Assembly (NCBI RefSeq): GCF_002866925.1
Contig: NZ_PKUQ01000042.1
Span: 62,001 to 126,000 of the forward strand
DNA length: 64,000 nt
From: Cohaesibacter celericrescens
GTDB lineage: Bacteria; Pseudomonadota; Alphaproteobacteria; Rhizobiales; Cohaesibacteraceae
Reading direction: 5' to 3'
Shown in pieces: positions 1-8,862 of this stretch; position 1 is the first letter of the stretch, and the number at the start of each line of letters is the position of its first letter. The notes below the pieces were generated by a model, which had not been told where the DNA came from, made no database searches, and saw nothing but the letters and a program-made list of their open reading frames with translations. A program made the position numbers and the translations under genes.

Positions 1-189
1 GACTGGGAGGTCAAATTTGACATGGACAAAGCAATGGCAGCCCAATCGCGCCGGAAAATTTTGGGCATGTTGGCAGCGGATCGTGTGCCGATGATCGGCT
101 ATCACATGCCATTCCCTGCTGCCGGCTTTGTGGAACAAAAAGACAGCGGCTTCCGCTATGTACCCGTCAGCTATCAATTGACCGCTTAA
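1..189 (+). CDS. MBL-fold metallo-hydrolase, C-terminal end (partial)
   Basis: Open from the first base of the window to a TAA at 187-189, giving the last 62 residues of a protein whose start lies to the left. The tail reads GYHMPFPAAGFV and ends with GFRYVPVSYQL. A histidine-containing HxPFP stretch followed by GFRYVPV is typical of the C-terminus of secreted rhizobial metallo-beta-lactamase-fold hydrolases. The metal-binding HxHxDH motif is outside the window, so the assignment rests on the tail alone. It is followed by a strong terminator and faces the cyclic-di-GMP gene convergently. Confidence 0.55.
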   Translation, partial: DWEVKFDMDKAMAAQSRRKILGMLAADRVPMIGYHMPFPAAGFVEQKDSGFRYVPVSYQLTA

Positions 190-206
190 TAACGCAAGCA
201 GAAATG

Positions 207-239
207 CCTGAGGGGCCCCACGTTCGGGGCCTCTTTTTA
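207..239 (+). terminator. Rho-independent terminator after the MBL-fold gene
   Basis: A GC-rich stem (GAGGGGCCCC with GGGGCCTCTT, two G-T pairs, six-base loop) is followed by a run of five T. It starts 18 bases after the stop codon. Confidence 0.85.
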
Positions 240-277
240 TTACTGAGAACGATAAAAACGCCTATCTTAATGGCTTC

Positions 278-2971
278 TTACGAGACGTTGGCAACAATTC
301 TTTGTTCACTATCAACGGAGTGATCCTTAACAAAGTCCACCCGATTCATCGGGCGCGAGAATGCGAATCCCTGAAGTATATCGACCCCCATGATGCGCAA
401 TATCTCTGCATGCTCCATGCTTTCCACCCCTTCGGCTACGGTACCAATTCCAAGGGTGCGCCCAATGTGAATGATGGAATGCACCAACTCGCGCTGATCG
501 GCACTGTCGATCACCGGTTGGATGAGTTGACGGTCGATTTTCAACCGGTTGGGCAACAAGTGCGTCAGACTAACAATCGAGGCATATGCCGTGCCGAAAT
601 CGTCAATTTCAATATCGATACCCATTTCCCTGATCTGTCGGATGTTTGCCGCCACTTGCGCATCACTGCGATCAAGGAAAGTGGACTCGACCAATTCAAA
701 AGTCAGCGTCCTAAGATCGCAATCCATTTTTTCGAGGTTGGCAATCAACTCTTTGTCACCCAATCGCTTGGCCGACACATTGACCGACACGCGAGGAACA
801 GAAAAGTCTAGCTTTGTCCAGTATTTTTGGGTCTCGGCAGCATGGTCCAGAATCATGGCGTCAATTGCCCCCATGACGCCGAGGCTCTCAGCTAACTCTA
901 CAAATTCGGACGGTGCCAATACCCCTCTTTCAGGATGTTCCCAACGCGCCAGAGCTTCTGTACCGACCAAGGCATGGGTATGAGCACAATATTGGCCTTG
1001 ATAGAATGCTATAAACTCACGGTTTTCGATGCCGCGCAAAAGATCATCCGCCAATTGGCGCTGATGACGCGCACTTTGAGACATGGATTGACTGAAGAAA
1101 GTTACACAGCCCTTGCCATCCTGTTTGGATTGATAGAGCGCCATATCCGCGTTAGAGAGCAGTTTGTCCGAGTCTTTTTCTGCTTCTAAACCACAAGCGA
1201 CCCCAATGCTTGCCCCAAGGCGACAGGTGCGTCCCTTGTACACAATCGGCACTTGGATTTTCTCGATGAGCTGACGTGCCAGTTCGGCCGGCCGCTGATC
1301 GTTCATGCCGGAGCAGCAAAGGACAATAAACTCATCTCCACCAACACGGGCAGCAAACTCATCATTGATAATCAACTGATTCAGAATTTTGGCTACGTTG
1401 ACAAGCATTGCATCACCGGCAGCATGGCCAAAATTGTCGTTGACCTCCTTAAACCCATCAAGATCGATCTTCATCAGGTAGGTTGTATCTTCCATCAAAC
1501 ATGTGTTGCCATGATTGCCGTTCAGCTTGTCGTCAAGATAGCGTCGGTTGGGAAGACCAGTTAAAAAATCATGCAGAGAGTTGTTTTCAATGCGCGCTTT
1601 GGCGATCTCGAGCTCCTGATAGCGCCGATCGCTCTCCGCTCGTGCATCACAGAGATCTTTTTCGCGAGCCACATCTTCCGAAATATCCCAGTTCACGCCC
1701 ACCAACCGTTGCTCATCAAGATCATTGCTCATCATAGAGCCAACGGTACGAATAGTCCTTTCTTTACCATCTGGTAAAATCACCCGAAATTCAGATTTGT
1801 ACATGCCGCTCTCCTGAGACACGCCCTGTACTTCTGAATTAACCCGTTCACGATCATCTGGGTGCAGACACGCAATCCATTGCTCACCTGTAATGGCATG
1901 GTCTTGAGGAAATCCATAAAGCTCGTTCATACGGCCATCCCAAGACGTCTTGCCGGTTTTGGGTTCAAACTCCCAAACACCGATCTGCGAGGTCTCAAGA
2001 GCCAATTCCAGGCGCTTTTTCATCCGGGCAATTTTTATTTGGCCATTGAGGTTGGCGTTGAGATGAGCCATTCGTTCCCGAAACAGCCAGCCGACGAAAG
2101 CAATTGGCAAAACCACAAGCAACAAGGCTGCCAGAGCCGCACCGCGAATGGCCCAAACGTTGGGTGGGGTCACGTGCCAACCGGATTTAGGGACCGCACG
2201 CAACTCCCATTGTCCCAAACCGAAATCGACAGTTGCACTCACTGGATTGTTATCATTGACATGTTTGGGACCAAAGAACTGTTGACCGGCAGCCCCTTTC
2301 CCATCTTTACCAACCAGAACAAAATCGGCTTCTGCCTGATCCAATAGACCGCTGGCTTGATAGATTTTGTTTATGTCGATGACCGACGACAAAAGCCCCC
2401 AAAACTGGAGGCCATGCACAGCGTGATTGTAGTATATGGGATACCGAGCAATAAGCCCCTGCCCGCCCTGAACCAGATTAATCGGTCCAGCCAAATTTGT
2501 TTCACCAAAATCACGTGCGCGCAAGGCCATGGCCCGCTGCTCATGGTTACGGCGATAGTCCAGACCAATAGCTTTTTCATTGCCCTTGACCGGATATATC
2601 ATCGACACCACCAGCTCAGGGGCACCGGCAATACTTTTCAATTCCGAGCTTCCATCAAACAGGCTTTTGGCCAGTTCAACGAACCTAATCTGATCAATGT
2701 TCGGTTCCGTTGCGATGGTGATTGAGAGACCGCGTACCAATTTGACGTTCGCCTCTATCAATCCCTGCAACTTGACGGCAATAAGATTGGTTTCATTCTG
2801 CAAATCGGCTCGCGCACGCTGTATATACACATTCTGGTTGAGATCTTCCGCGACAAATGTAGAGGCAGCAACAACCAGCATCGCCATTATAGCGGGCAAA
2901 TTGGCCACATTCCAAATGCGCCGTTTGGCTTTTTGCCAAAAAGCATTTTGTCGGGAAACGCTTTGACTCAT
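278..2971 (-). CDS. Membrane CHASE-PAS-GGDEF-EAL cyclic-di-GMP protein
   Basis: An 897-residue protein that probably makes or degrades cyclic-di-GMP in response to an external signal. Order of parts: transmembrane helix near residues 24-42, a periplasmic CHASE-type sensor (about 75-260), second helix (274-297), a PAS/PAC domain (318-435, with a HPDDRERV motif), GGDEF domain (about 466-626, GGDEF at 544-548) and EAL domain (about 637-890). EALARW, SVNVSAK, DDFGTAYAS, LKIDRQLI and VAEGVES keep the usual metal and catalytic residues, so phosphodiesterase activity looks intact. The GGDEF active site is also complete, but the RxxD inhibitory site expected just before it is not present (I-N-D-E in that place). 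Single gene, convergent with the gene to its left. Which of the two activities dominates cannot be told. Confidence 0.93.
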   Translation of the reverse strand: MSQSVSRQNAFWQKAKRRIWNVANLPAIMAMLVVAASTFVAEDLNQNVYIQRARADLQNETNLIAVKLQGLIEANVKLVRGLSITIATEPNIDQIRFVELAKSLFDGSSELKSIAGAPELVVSMIYPVKGNEKAIGLDYRRNHEQRAMALRARDFGETNLAGPINLVQGGQGLIARYPIYYNHAVHGLQFWGLLSSVIDINKIYQASGLLDQAEADFVLVGKDGKGAAGQQFFGPKHVNDNNPVSATVDFGLGQWELRAVPKSGWHVTPPNVWAIRGAALAALLLVVLPIAFVGWLFRERMAHLNANLNGQIKIARMKKRLELALETSQIGVWEFEPKTGKTSWDGRMNELYGFPQDHAITGEQWIACLHPDDRERVNSEVQGVSQESGMYKSEFRVILPDGKERTIRTVGSMMSNDLDEQRLVGVNWDISEDVAREKDLCDARAESDRRYQELEIAKARIENNSLHDFLTGLPNRRYLDDKLNGNHGNTCLMEDTTYLMKIDLDGFKEVNDNFGHAAGDAMLVNVAKILNQLIINDEFAARVGGDEFIVLCCSGMNDQRPAELARQLIEKIQVPIVYKGRTCRLGASIGVACGLEAEKDSDKLLSNADMALYQSKQDGKGCVTFFSQSMSQSARHQRQLADDLLRGIENREFIAFYQGQYCAHTHALVGTEALARWEHPERGVLAPSEFVELAESLGVMGAIDAMILDHAAETQKYWTKLDFSVPRVSVNVSAKRLGDKELIANLEKMDCDLRTLTFELVESTFLDRSDAQVAANIRQIREMGIDIEIDDFGTAYASIVSLTHLLPNRLKIDRQLIQPVIDSADQRELVHSIIHIGRTLGIGTVAEGVESMEHAEILRIMGVDILQGFAFSRPMNRVDFVKDHSVDSEQRIVANVS

Positions 2972-3216
2972 TATAGGCTTTTACTTTTCGGCGTTGGGTT
3001 GCAAATGGCAGTTATTGAACAGTCACTAGCATCTCAAGAAAAGGTTGAAAAAGCGTGAGCACATCGCTTTTTGATAAAACACGCCGATAAGTCAAATGAA
3101 TATCGCATCGCTGGATGCCAATATCTCATGCAGGCTTGCGGTTTCTCTAGGTATTTTACGCATTATCTATCTATGTTAAGCTGAAGCAGCAATCATTGAT
3201 TTAGGGGGGGGCATAC

Positions 3217-3666
3217 ATGAATATTTTTTTTGATCGACTCAGAAAACGGACAAAGACAGCGGGGATGCATGCAATATTTGGCGTCGTATCTTCATTTTTC
3301 ACTTTTGCGACAATAGCGCCAGCCGCTGCGGACAGCTGTTGGTGGCACAATGGTTCATTGATGCGGCTTCAGGCACAAGGCAATCAAAGATGGTTCTCTT
3401 ACGAACGGCCGCGTGCCGGTCTTTCGGTAGGACGAGGCACATTGCTCTTTAACGGCCGCAAGAGTGGCAATTGGTATTCCGGAACTGCACGGGTTTTTTC
3501 AAAATATTGTCCTGACACTCCATTGGAATATCATGTTGAAGGCCCTGTGCAAGCAGATCAACTGGGCGTCACCATGCACGGCGATCGTGAAGTGCATAAA
3601 CGCTGTCGCGGCACAGGGCGCTGGACACGAGACACGCTGGTTTTCACCTATGCAAAAAAATGCTGA
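3217..3666 (+). CDS. Small secreted protein of unknown function
   Basis: A 149-residue protein with a positively charged N-terminus, a hydrophobic stretch and a likely signal-peptidase site after APAAA (residues about 34-38). The mature part starts DSCWWHNGSLMRL and has four cysteines (CWW, KYC, KRC, KKC), which could form two disulfide bonds in the periplasm, and it ends in a cysteine. I recognise no enzyme motif. The start at 3217 follows a run of eight G about five bases upstream; an internal ATG at 3265 would give a more standard signal-peptide length. Transcribed alone, ending at a very strong bidirectional terminator. Confidence 0.7.
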   Translation: MNIFFDRLRKRTKTAGMHAIFGVVSSFFTFATIAPAAADSCWWHNGSLMRLQAQGNQRWFSYERPRAGLSVGRGTLLFNGRKSGNWYSGTARVFSKYCPDTPLEYHVEGPVQADQLGVTMHGDREVHKRCRGTGRWTRDTLVFTYAKKC

Positions 3667-3673
3667 GACATAG

Positions 3674-3732
3674 GGTCTATCTATCAAAGAAAAAGCCGGT
3701 GTTTGACCGGCTTTTTCTTTGATAGATAGACC
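3674..3732. terminator. Bidirectional terminator, perfect 26-bp inverted repeat
   Basis: The arms 3674-3699 and 3707-3732 are exact reverse complements over 26 bases, with a seven-base loop. The core is AAAGAAAAAGCCGG / CCGGCTTTTTCTTT, so each strand has a T-rich tract after a GC stem. It lies between the convergent secreted-protein gene and pheA and can serve both. Confidence 0.9.
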
Positions 3733-3749
3733 ACAGCTGACCGAGTTCA

Positions 3750-4637
3750 TTAGACATCGGGGCTGGGACGCAACGCACGATTGGCCTCAGGTTCTTTGAT
3801 GGTCTGGCGATACTCATGTGCTGGATAAATGCCCAGTATTTTCAGCTCAGCAGAGAAAAATTGTAATTCTTCCAATGCCAGTTTGACGTTCGGGTCATCT
3901 GGATGACCTTCAACATCGGCATAAAACTGGGTCGCAAAAAACTTGCCGCCGGTCTGATAGCTTTCCAGCTTGGTCATATTGACGCCATTGGTCGCAAAAC
4001 CGCCCATAGCCTTATACAAAGCGGCGGGCACGTTGCGCACTCGGAAGAAAAATGTGGTAATCACCGGCCCGTTGCCCTGATCCGCTTTGATAGGATATTT
4101 GGACAGGATGATGAAACGCGTTGTATTGTGTGCCTCGTCTTCGACATCTGACTTGAGAATATCAAGATCATAAATTTCGGCTGCAAGATCGGACGCGATC
4201 GCAGCTTTGGTTGGATCTTTCCATTCCGACACCTGACGGGCTGAACCGGCAGTGTCCGCACCGATGACCGCCTTGACACCAAGATCGCGGATCACCTTGC
4301 GACATTGGCCCAAAGCCATGACATGGCTTTGCACACTTGTTATGTCTTCCAGTTTGGCACCGCGCAGCCCGACAAGCTGATGATGAATTGGATCAAAATA
4401 CTCACCAATGATGTGCAGATCAGACGTGGGCATCAAATGATGAATGTCGGCGACACGGCCCGCGACGGAGTTTTCCACCGGGATCATAGCCAGATCGACT
4501 TCATCGTTCTGCACAGCGTTAAAGCACTCCTCAAAGGTGGCCATGGGCACCGCCTCGCATTCAGGAAAGACATTGTTGCAGGCAATGTGCGAGTTGGCAC
4601 CTAGTTCACCCTGAAAAACAACTTTTCTGACGATCAT
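3750..4637 (-). CDS. pheA: Prephenate dehydratase
   Basis: A 295-residue single-function prephenate dehydratase, converting prephenate to phenylpyruvate in phenylalanine synthesis. The catalytic domain covers about residues 3-180 and shows the N-terminal FQGELGANSH, the IPVENSVAGRV segment and the hallmark NTTRF motif near residue 168. An ACT regulatory domain follows (about 198-275), with VPAALYKAMG in place of the usual GALV loop and KLESYQT for the ESRP-type loop that binds phenylalanine, so feedback inhibition is expected. There is no chorismate mutase domain. It lies 172 bases downstream of kdsB on the same strand, an arrangement common in Hyphomicrobiales. Confidence 0.96.
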   Translation of the reverse strand: MIVRKVVFQGELGANSHIACNNVFPECEAVPMATFEECFNAVQNDEVDLAMIPVENSVAGRVADIHHLMPTSDLHIIGEYFDPIHHQLVGLRGAKLEDITSVQSHVMALGQCRKVIRDLGVKAVIGADTAGSARQVSEWKDPTKAAIASDLAAEIYDLDILKSDVEDEAHNTTRFIILSKYPIKADQGNGPVITTFFFRVRNVPAALYKAMGGFATNGVNMTKLESYQTGGKFFATQFYADVEGHPDDPNVKLALEELQFFSAELKILGIYPAHEYRQTIKEPEANRALRPSPDV

Positions 4638-4809
4638 GACGACTCCTTGATGGATTGGGCGGATGCCCTCTAAATAAGAGATTTAGGCTTACGGGTTTTC
4701 TATGCCCCAAGCTGACGGTAGCAACATAAGGTGGGATATACCCAGACTAGGGTAAAGGGCAAGTGTTCCTGAAGCGTGCAAAAATGGCGTCGCTACAGCC
4801 ACGCTCTTG

Positions 4810-5565
4810 TTATGGGCGTGTATCCAAGATGCGACGTGCCTTTTTAAGATCAGCTTCGGTATCCACGCCCAGAGGGACATCATCAACCATAGCAACATCA
4901 ATGCGCATGCCTGCCTCCAAAGCTCGCAATTGCTCCAGACGCTCACGCGCCTCGAGTGGCGAGACAGGCAAGGTGATAAAGCGTTCCAGCGCATCGCGCC
5001 GATAGGCATATAGGCCGACGTGATGATAAAGTGGGCCATCCCCATAAGGTGCGGTAGCTCGAGTGAAATAAAGGGCTCGCATACGGTTCGGACCGACGGG
5101 GGTTGCGACGATCTTCACCACATTGGGATTGGTTTTTTCGTCCTCGTCGGTAATTTTTACCGCGATTGTTGCAATATCCACATCCGGATCTTCCAAAGGC
5201 AAGAAGCAAGCCCGTATGGCACGCGGGTCAATGGTGGGCAAATCGCCCTGAACATTGACGATGGTATTGAAGCGCTTGTTGGGATCGAAATGCTCCAGAG
5301 CCTCAAAAATGCGGTCGGAGCCAGACGGGTGCGCGGGATTTGTGACAACAGCATCACCACCGGCATCGCGCACGACCTGAGCAATTTCATGACAATCGGA
5401 CGCCACCAGCACCGGACCGATGTCTGCTTCCATGGCTCGGCGCCAAACTTGTACGATCATGGCGTCACCAGCAATATCGACCAAAGGCTTGCCTGGCAGC
5501 CTTACAGAGGCCATACGAGCAGGAATTAAAATGATCGGATTTGAGTTAGCGGTGCGCCGGGTCAT
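4810..5565 (-). CDS. kdsB: 3-deoxy-manno-octulosonate cytidylyltransferase
   Basis: A 251-residue CMP-Kdo synthetase, which activates Kdo with CTP for lipopolysaccharide inner-core synthesis. The N-terminal [15 protein letters not shown] is the nucleotide-binding signature; [18 protein letters not shown] and [12 protein letters not shown] follow in the expected order. I chose the ATG at 5565 because GGGAG lies eight bases upstream; an in-frame TTG at 5580 would add five residues and lie on top of that ribosome site. The gene is divergent from the cytochrome c gene, with about 190 bases between for both promoters. Confidence 0.96.
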   Translation of the reverse strand: MTRRTANSNPIILIPARMASVRLPGKPLVDIAGDAMIVQVWRRAMEADIGPVLVASDCHEIAQVVRDAGGDAVVTNPAHPSGSDRIFEALEHFDPNKRFNTIVNVQGDLPTIDPRAIRACFLPLEDPDVDIATIAVKITDEDEKTNPNVVKIVATPVGPNRMRALYFTRATAPYGDGPLYHHVGLYAYRRDALERFITLPVSPLEARERLEQLRALEAGMRIDVAMVDDVPLGVDTEADLKKARRILDTRP

Positions 5566-5755
5566 ACGGCATTCTCCCAATATTGTTGAAAAAGGACATG
5601 ACTATGGCCAAAGTTGGGTTATCTTAGCCGCTATTCCTATGGACATTCATCCGGAAAAGCTAGTAGTTTCCGCTTCAAATAGTAATCGAACGATACCAGT
5701 ACCCGAATGGACGCCGCATCCGTCACGTCCTTCAATAGACCCGGAGCAAGGACCG

Positions 5756-6277
5756 ATGAACTCTTTCGAACTGAACAAAGCCTTTGGAGCATTTCTGATG
5801 GCCCTGATTTTTATCATGGTCACGGGCATGGTTACCAGCTTCATCTTTCATGCAGAAACCCCAGAAAAACCTGGTTATGTGATTGAAGTGGCCGACGCGT
5901 CGCAAGAAGCCGCCCCAGAAGAAGTAGTCGAAACGGTAGATTTTGCCACTTTGCTTGCATCCGCTGATGCAGATAAAGGCGCCAAGGTCGCCAAGAAATG
6001 TGCATCCTGTCATACATTTGACGCTGGTGGTGCCAACAAAACAGGACCGAACCTGCATGGCATCGTTGGCCGCGCCGTAGCTTCTATTGATGGGTTCAAA
6101 TATTCTGGCTCAATGACCGAGTTTTCTGAAGGCAAATCATGGGATGTGGAAACACTGAACAGTTTCCTTACCAAACCCAAGGATCTGGTCGAAAAAACGT
6201 CCATGGGCTTTGCAGGCCTCAAGAAAGACAAGGACCGCGCCGATCTGGTTAGCTATTTGCAAAGCCTGAGCAATTAG
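5756..6277 (+). CDS. cycM: Membrane-anchored cytochrome c (CycM / c552 type)
   Basis: A 173-residue monohaem cytochrome c with an uncleaved N-terminal membrane anchor (about residues 10-30, FLMALIFIMVTGMVTSFIF), an acidic, Ala-rich linker, and a class I cytochrome domain from about 65. The haem motif is CASCH, with GPNLHGIVGR after it and the axial methionine in TSMGFAG. The family carries electrons between the bc1 complex and aa3 oxidase in the membrane. Start at 5756 is supported by GGAGCAAGGA just upstream; the frame stays open further left but that part overlaps kdsB and is not protein-like. Confidence 0.94.
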   Translation: MNSFELNKAFGAFLMALIFIMVTGMVTSFIFHAETPEKPGYVIEVADASQEAAPEEVVETVDFATLLASADADKGAKVAKKCASCHTFDAGGANKTGPNLHGIVGRAVASIDGFKYSGSMTEFSEGKSWDVETLNSFLTKPKDLVEKTSMGFAGLKKDKDRADLVSYLQSLSN

Positions 6278-6427
6278 TGCCAGCCGCCCAGTGACGCATT
6301 CTGTGTCGCATTCAGCGGCAAATCCGAGAGCGTTCTGTCAAGGCAAGCGCTGCACCGGTTTTGCCGATGAAGACATAAAGCCCTTAAGGCGCGACACGCA
6401 CGAGACCACAGGTCACCATTACTCTTC

Positions 6428-6456
6428 AAAGGCCGGGACACTCCCGGCCTTTTTGT
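6428..6456 (+). terminator. Rho-independent terminator downstream of cycM
   Basis: Stem AAAGGCCGGGA / TCCCGGCCTTT with a three-base loop (CAC), followed by more T. It sits 150 bases after the cycM stop codon; the space between has no convincing reading frame. Confidence 0.85.
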
Positions 6457-6860
6457 TACCTTTCGGCTCTTGAAGCAGCAGTCAAACAGTCGTCTCCTTC
6501 GCCGAAAGAAAGGCTGTCCCCTTCTGATTGCTGCGCGATATTTTCGTGCTTATATCTGATCTGTGACAAATCGACCTACCAGTGGATCAACCTGCAAGAA
6601 TCCGTACATTTTGGGGAACAAGCAACCAAGGCCCCTATGGCACGGTGTTGAAGTTCGCACATCTGGATTCGATGGTCTGCCTATCGATGCGGCTGATTCT
6701 TGATGGAATGCCTGAGAGGCCCGTCTATCGCCACCTTTGCCCTTTCACAAATGAGACATCTGAAATAAGGTCAAGGCACGTTATTGGCCCTATGCTATCG
6801 CCCTTGGTTCGCTCCCATCGAATGTGGCCGCGCCGAAGGCTCAATCGAAAGGTCGGCTGT
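6457..6860. other. Noncoding stretch, leader of pncA
   Basis: About 400 bases between the cycM terminator and the pncA start. The pncA frame stays open back to 6582, but that part (Arg, Pro and His rich) resembles no protein and lacks a good ribosome site. The promoter of the NAD-salvage genes must lie here. I looked for a known riboswitch core and did not recognise one. Confidence 0.5.
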
Positions 6861-7472
6861 ATGGATATTTCAACCCATGACGCCCTAGTCGTAATTGATG
6901 TTCAGAATGATTTCTGCCCCGGCGGTGCGCTTGCCGTGTCGAGTGGCGATGCCATCATCGAAAAAATCAATCTCATGCAGCAATCTTTTTCACGCATCGT
7001 CCTGACACAAGACTGGCACCCCGCCGATCATCGTTCTTTTGCCTCCAATCACCCCGATGCAGCGCCTTATTCCAGCATCAAGATGCCTTATGGCGATCAG
7101 ATCCTCTGGCCCGATCATTGTGTACAAGGCACTCTGGGGGCCGCATTCCATAAAGAACTGGAAACAAACCGGGCTGATATTATCTTGCGCAAGGGTAACA
7201 ATCGCGACATCGATAGCTATTCTGCCTTTTTTGAAAATGATCACCACACCTCTACAGGGTTGGAAGGCTATTTGCGCGAACGGGGTGTTAGCTCCTTGAC
7301 GTTTGTTGGATTGGCTACAGATTTTTGTGTCCGTTATTCCGCTGTGGATGCAGCAAAGCTGGGCTTTGACGTGAGCGTTGATCTGTCAGCCTGCCGCGCA
7401 ATTGATCTTGATGGGTCGCTGGATCAAGCGATGAATGATATGCGTGGGCATGGTGTGCAACTGCAGGCATGA
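6861..7472 (+). CDS. pncA: Nicotinamidase
   Basis: A 203-residue cysteine hydrolase of the isochorismatase fold that turns nicotinamide into nicotinate for NAD recycling. The triad is visible as Asp in VIDVQNDFCPGGAL, Lys in LRKGNNRD and Cys in ATDFCVRYSA. The metal site is formed by DWHPADHRSFASNH and by PDHCVQGT. I chose the ATG at 6861 because it puts the conserved DVQNDF near residue 13, as in the family. The next gene, pncB, uses the product, so the two form one pathway step pair. Confidence 0.95.
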   Translation: MDISTHDALVVIDVQNDFCPGGALAVSSGDAIIEKINLMQQSFSRIVLTQDWHPADHRSFASNHPDAAPYSSIKMPYGDQILWPDHCVQGTLGAAFHKELETNRADIILRKGNNRDIDSYSAFFENDHHTSTGLEGYLRERGVSSLTFVGLATDFCVRYSAVDAAKLGFDVSVDLSACRAIDLDGSLDQAMNDMRGHGVQLQA

Positions 7473-7566
7473 GCCAACAAGCGCTACCGACTCGTAGAAT
7501 CCGCTTGCAACCTGTCTCTTGCTAGGCCAGCATTGTAGCAATGTTTATTTTGTCCAAGGACAGTTC

Positions 7567-8862
7567 ATGACCACGGATCTCGCATCGCGCGTCTACAGCC
7601 ATCGATGGAAAATCGACCCCATTGTACGGTCCCTAATTGACACCGATTTTTACAAGCTGTTGATGGCGCAGTCGGTTTTTCATAACAAACCCAATGTGCA
7701 TGTGGTCTTCAGCCTGATCAACCGTTCCAAAGATGTCCCCCTTGCTGATTTGATAGACGAAGGGGAATTGCGGGCACAGCTGGATCACATCCGCACATTA
7801 AAGCTGTCACGGGGTGAAAGCACTTGGCTGCGCGGCAACATGTTCTATGGCAAGCGCTCAATGTTTCGGCCTGACTTTATGGAATGGTTCGAAAATCTGA
7901 CCCTGCCACCCTATCACCTGGAACGGGTGGGGGATCAATATGAATTGAGTTTTGAGGGCGACTGGCCTGCGGTAATGATGTGGGAGGTCCCTGCCCTATC
8001 CGTTCTGATGGAACTACGCTCCCGTGCGGTTCTGCAGTCTATGGCCAAGTTTGAGCTGCAAATTCTGTATGCCCGCGCCATGACCCACCTTTGGCAAAAG
8101 GTTGAAAGGTTACGCGCGATCGGCGACGTGCAAATCGCTGATTTCGGTACCCGCCGACGGCACTCTTTCTTGTGGCAAGACTGGTGTGTGCAGGCCGTAA
8201 AAGAAGGCCTTGGTGACAATTTTGTTGGTACATCCAACTGCCTCATCGCCAAAAACCGGGAACTTGAAGCGATCGGTACCAATGCCCACGAGTTGCCGAT
8301 GGTCTATTCGGCACTGGCAGAAGGCGATACTGCTCTGGCCAATGCTCCCTATCGTGTGTTGGAAGACTGGCAACGCGAACATGACGGAAATCTGCGGATT
8401 ATCTTGCCTGACACCTACGGCACCAAAGGCTTCTTAGAGCATGCGCCGGATTGGCTAACCGGATGGACAGGCATTCGCATTGACAGTGGTCACCCCGCCG
8501 ATGCGGCGGAGGCTGCCATCGCATGGTGGCAACAACGAGGAGAGGACCCACGCGAGAAGCGCATCATCTTTTCTGATGGGCTGGATGTGGACCAAATTGA
8601 CACGCTCTTTCACCGATTCAATGATCGAGCGCGTATTTCCTTTGGTTGGGGCACGCTGTTGACCAATGATTTCCGCGATTTGGTTCCTGACAATCGCCTC
8701 GCCCCCTTCTCTCTGGTTTGCAAGGCAATCTCAGCCAATGGCCGGCCGACGGTCAAGCTTTCGGATAATCCAAACAAAGCCATGGGCCCCAAAGATGAAA
8801 TCGAGCGCTACAAACGTGTCTTTGGTGTTGGCGACCAAGTGGCACAAAAGGTGGTGGTTTAG
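7567..8862 (+). CDS. pncB: Nicotinate phosphoribosyltransferase
   Basis: A 431-residue enzyme joining nicotinate and PRPP to form nicotinate mononucleotide in the Preiss-Handler route. The N-terminal SLIDTDFYKLLMAQSVF, the IADFGTRRRHSFLWQ segment and the C-terminal ISFGWGTLLTNDF are family signatures; the phospho-acceptor histidine lies in RRRHSF. The start at 7567 follows AAGGA with good spacing. It lies 94 bases after pncA and is followed directly by the ybaK-like gene (TAG then ATG), so the three are probably co-transcribed. Confidence 0.96.
   Translation: MTTDLASRVYSHRWKIDPIVRSLIDTDFYKLLMAQSVFHNKPNVHVVFSLINRSKDVPLADLIDEGELRAQLDHIRTLKLSRGESTWLRGNMFYGKRSMFRPDFMEWFENLTLPPYHLERVGDQYELSFEGDWPAVMMWEVPALSVLMELRSRAVLQSMAKFELQILYARAMTHLWQKVERLRAIGDVQIADFGTRRRHSFLWQDWCVQAVKEGLGDNFVGTSNCLIAKNRELEAIGTNAHELPMVYSALAEGDTALANAPYRVLEDWQREHDGNLRIILPDTYGTKGFLEHAPDWLTGWTGIRIDSGHPADAAEAAIAWWQQRGEDPREKRIIFSDGLDVDQIDTLFHRFNDRARISFGWGTLLTNDFRDLVPDNRLAPFSLVCKAISANGRPTVKLSDNPNKAMGPKDEIERYKRVFGVGDQVAQKVVV

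Noticed and set aside
5420..5755. Upstream extension of the cytochrome c gene
   Set aside because: Overlaps kdsB on the other strand and ends before a good ribosome site; the membrane anchor starts at 5756.
6582..6860. Upstream extension of pncA
   Set aside because: In-frame but of low-complexity Arg/Pro composition; the ATG at 6861 gives the family N-terminus.
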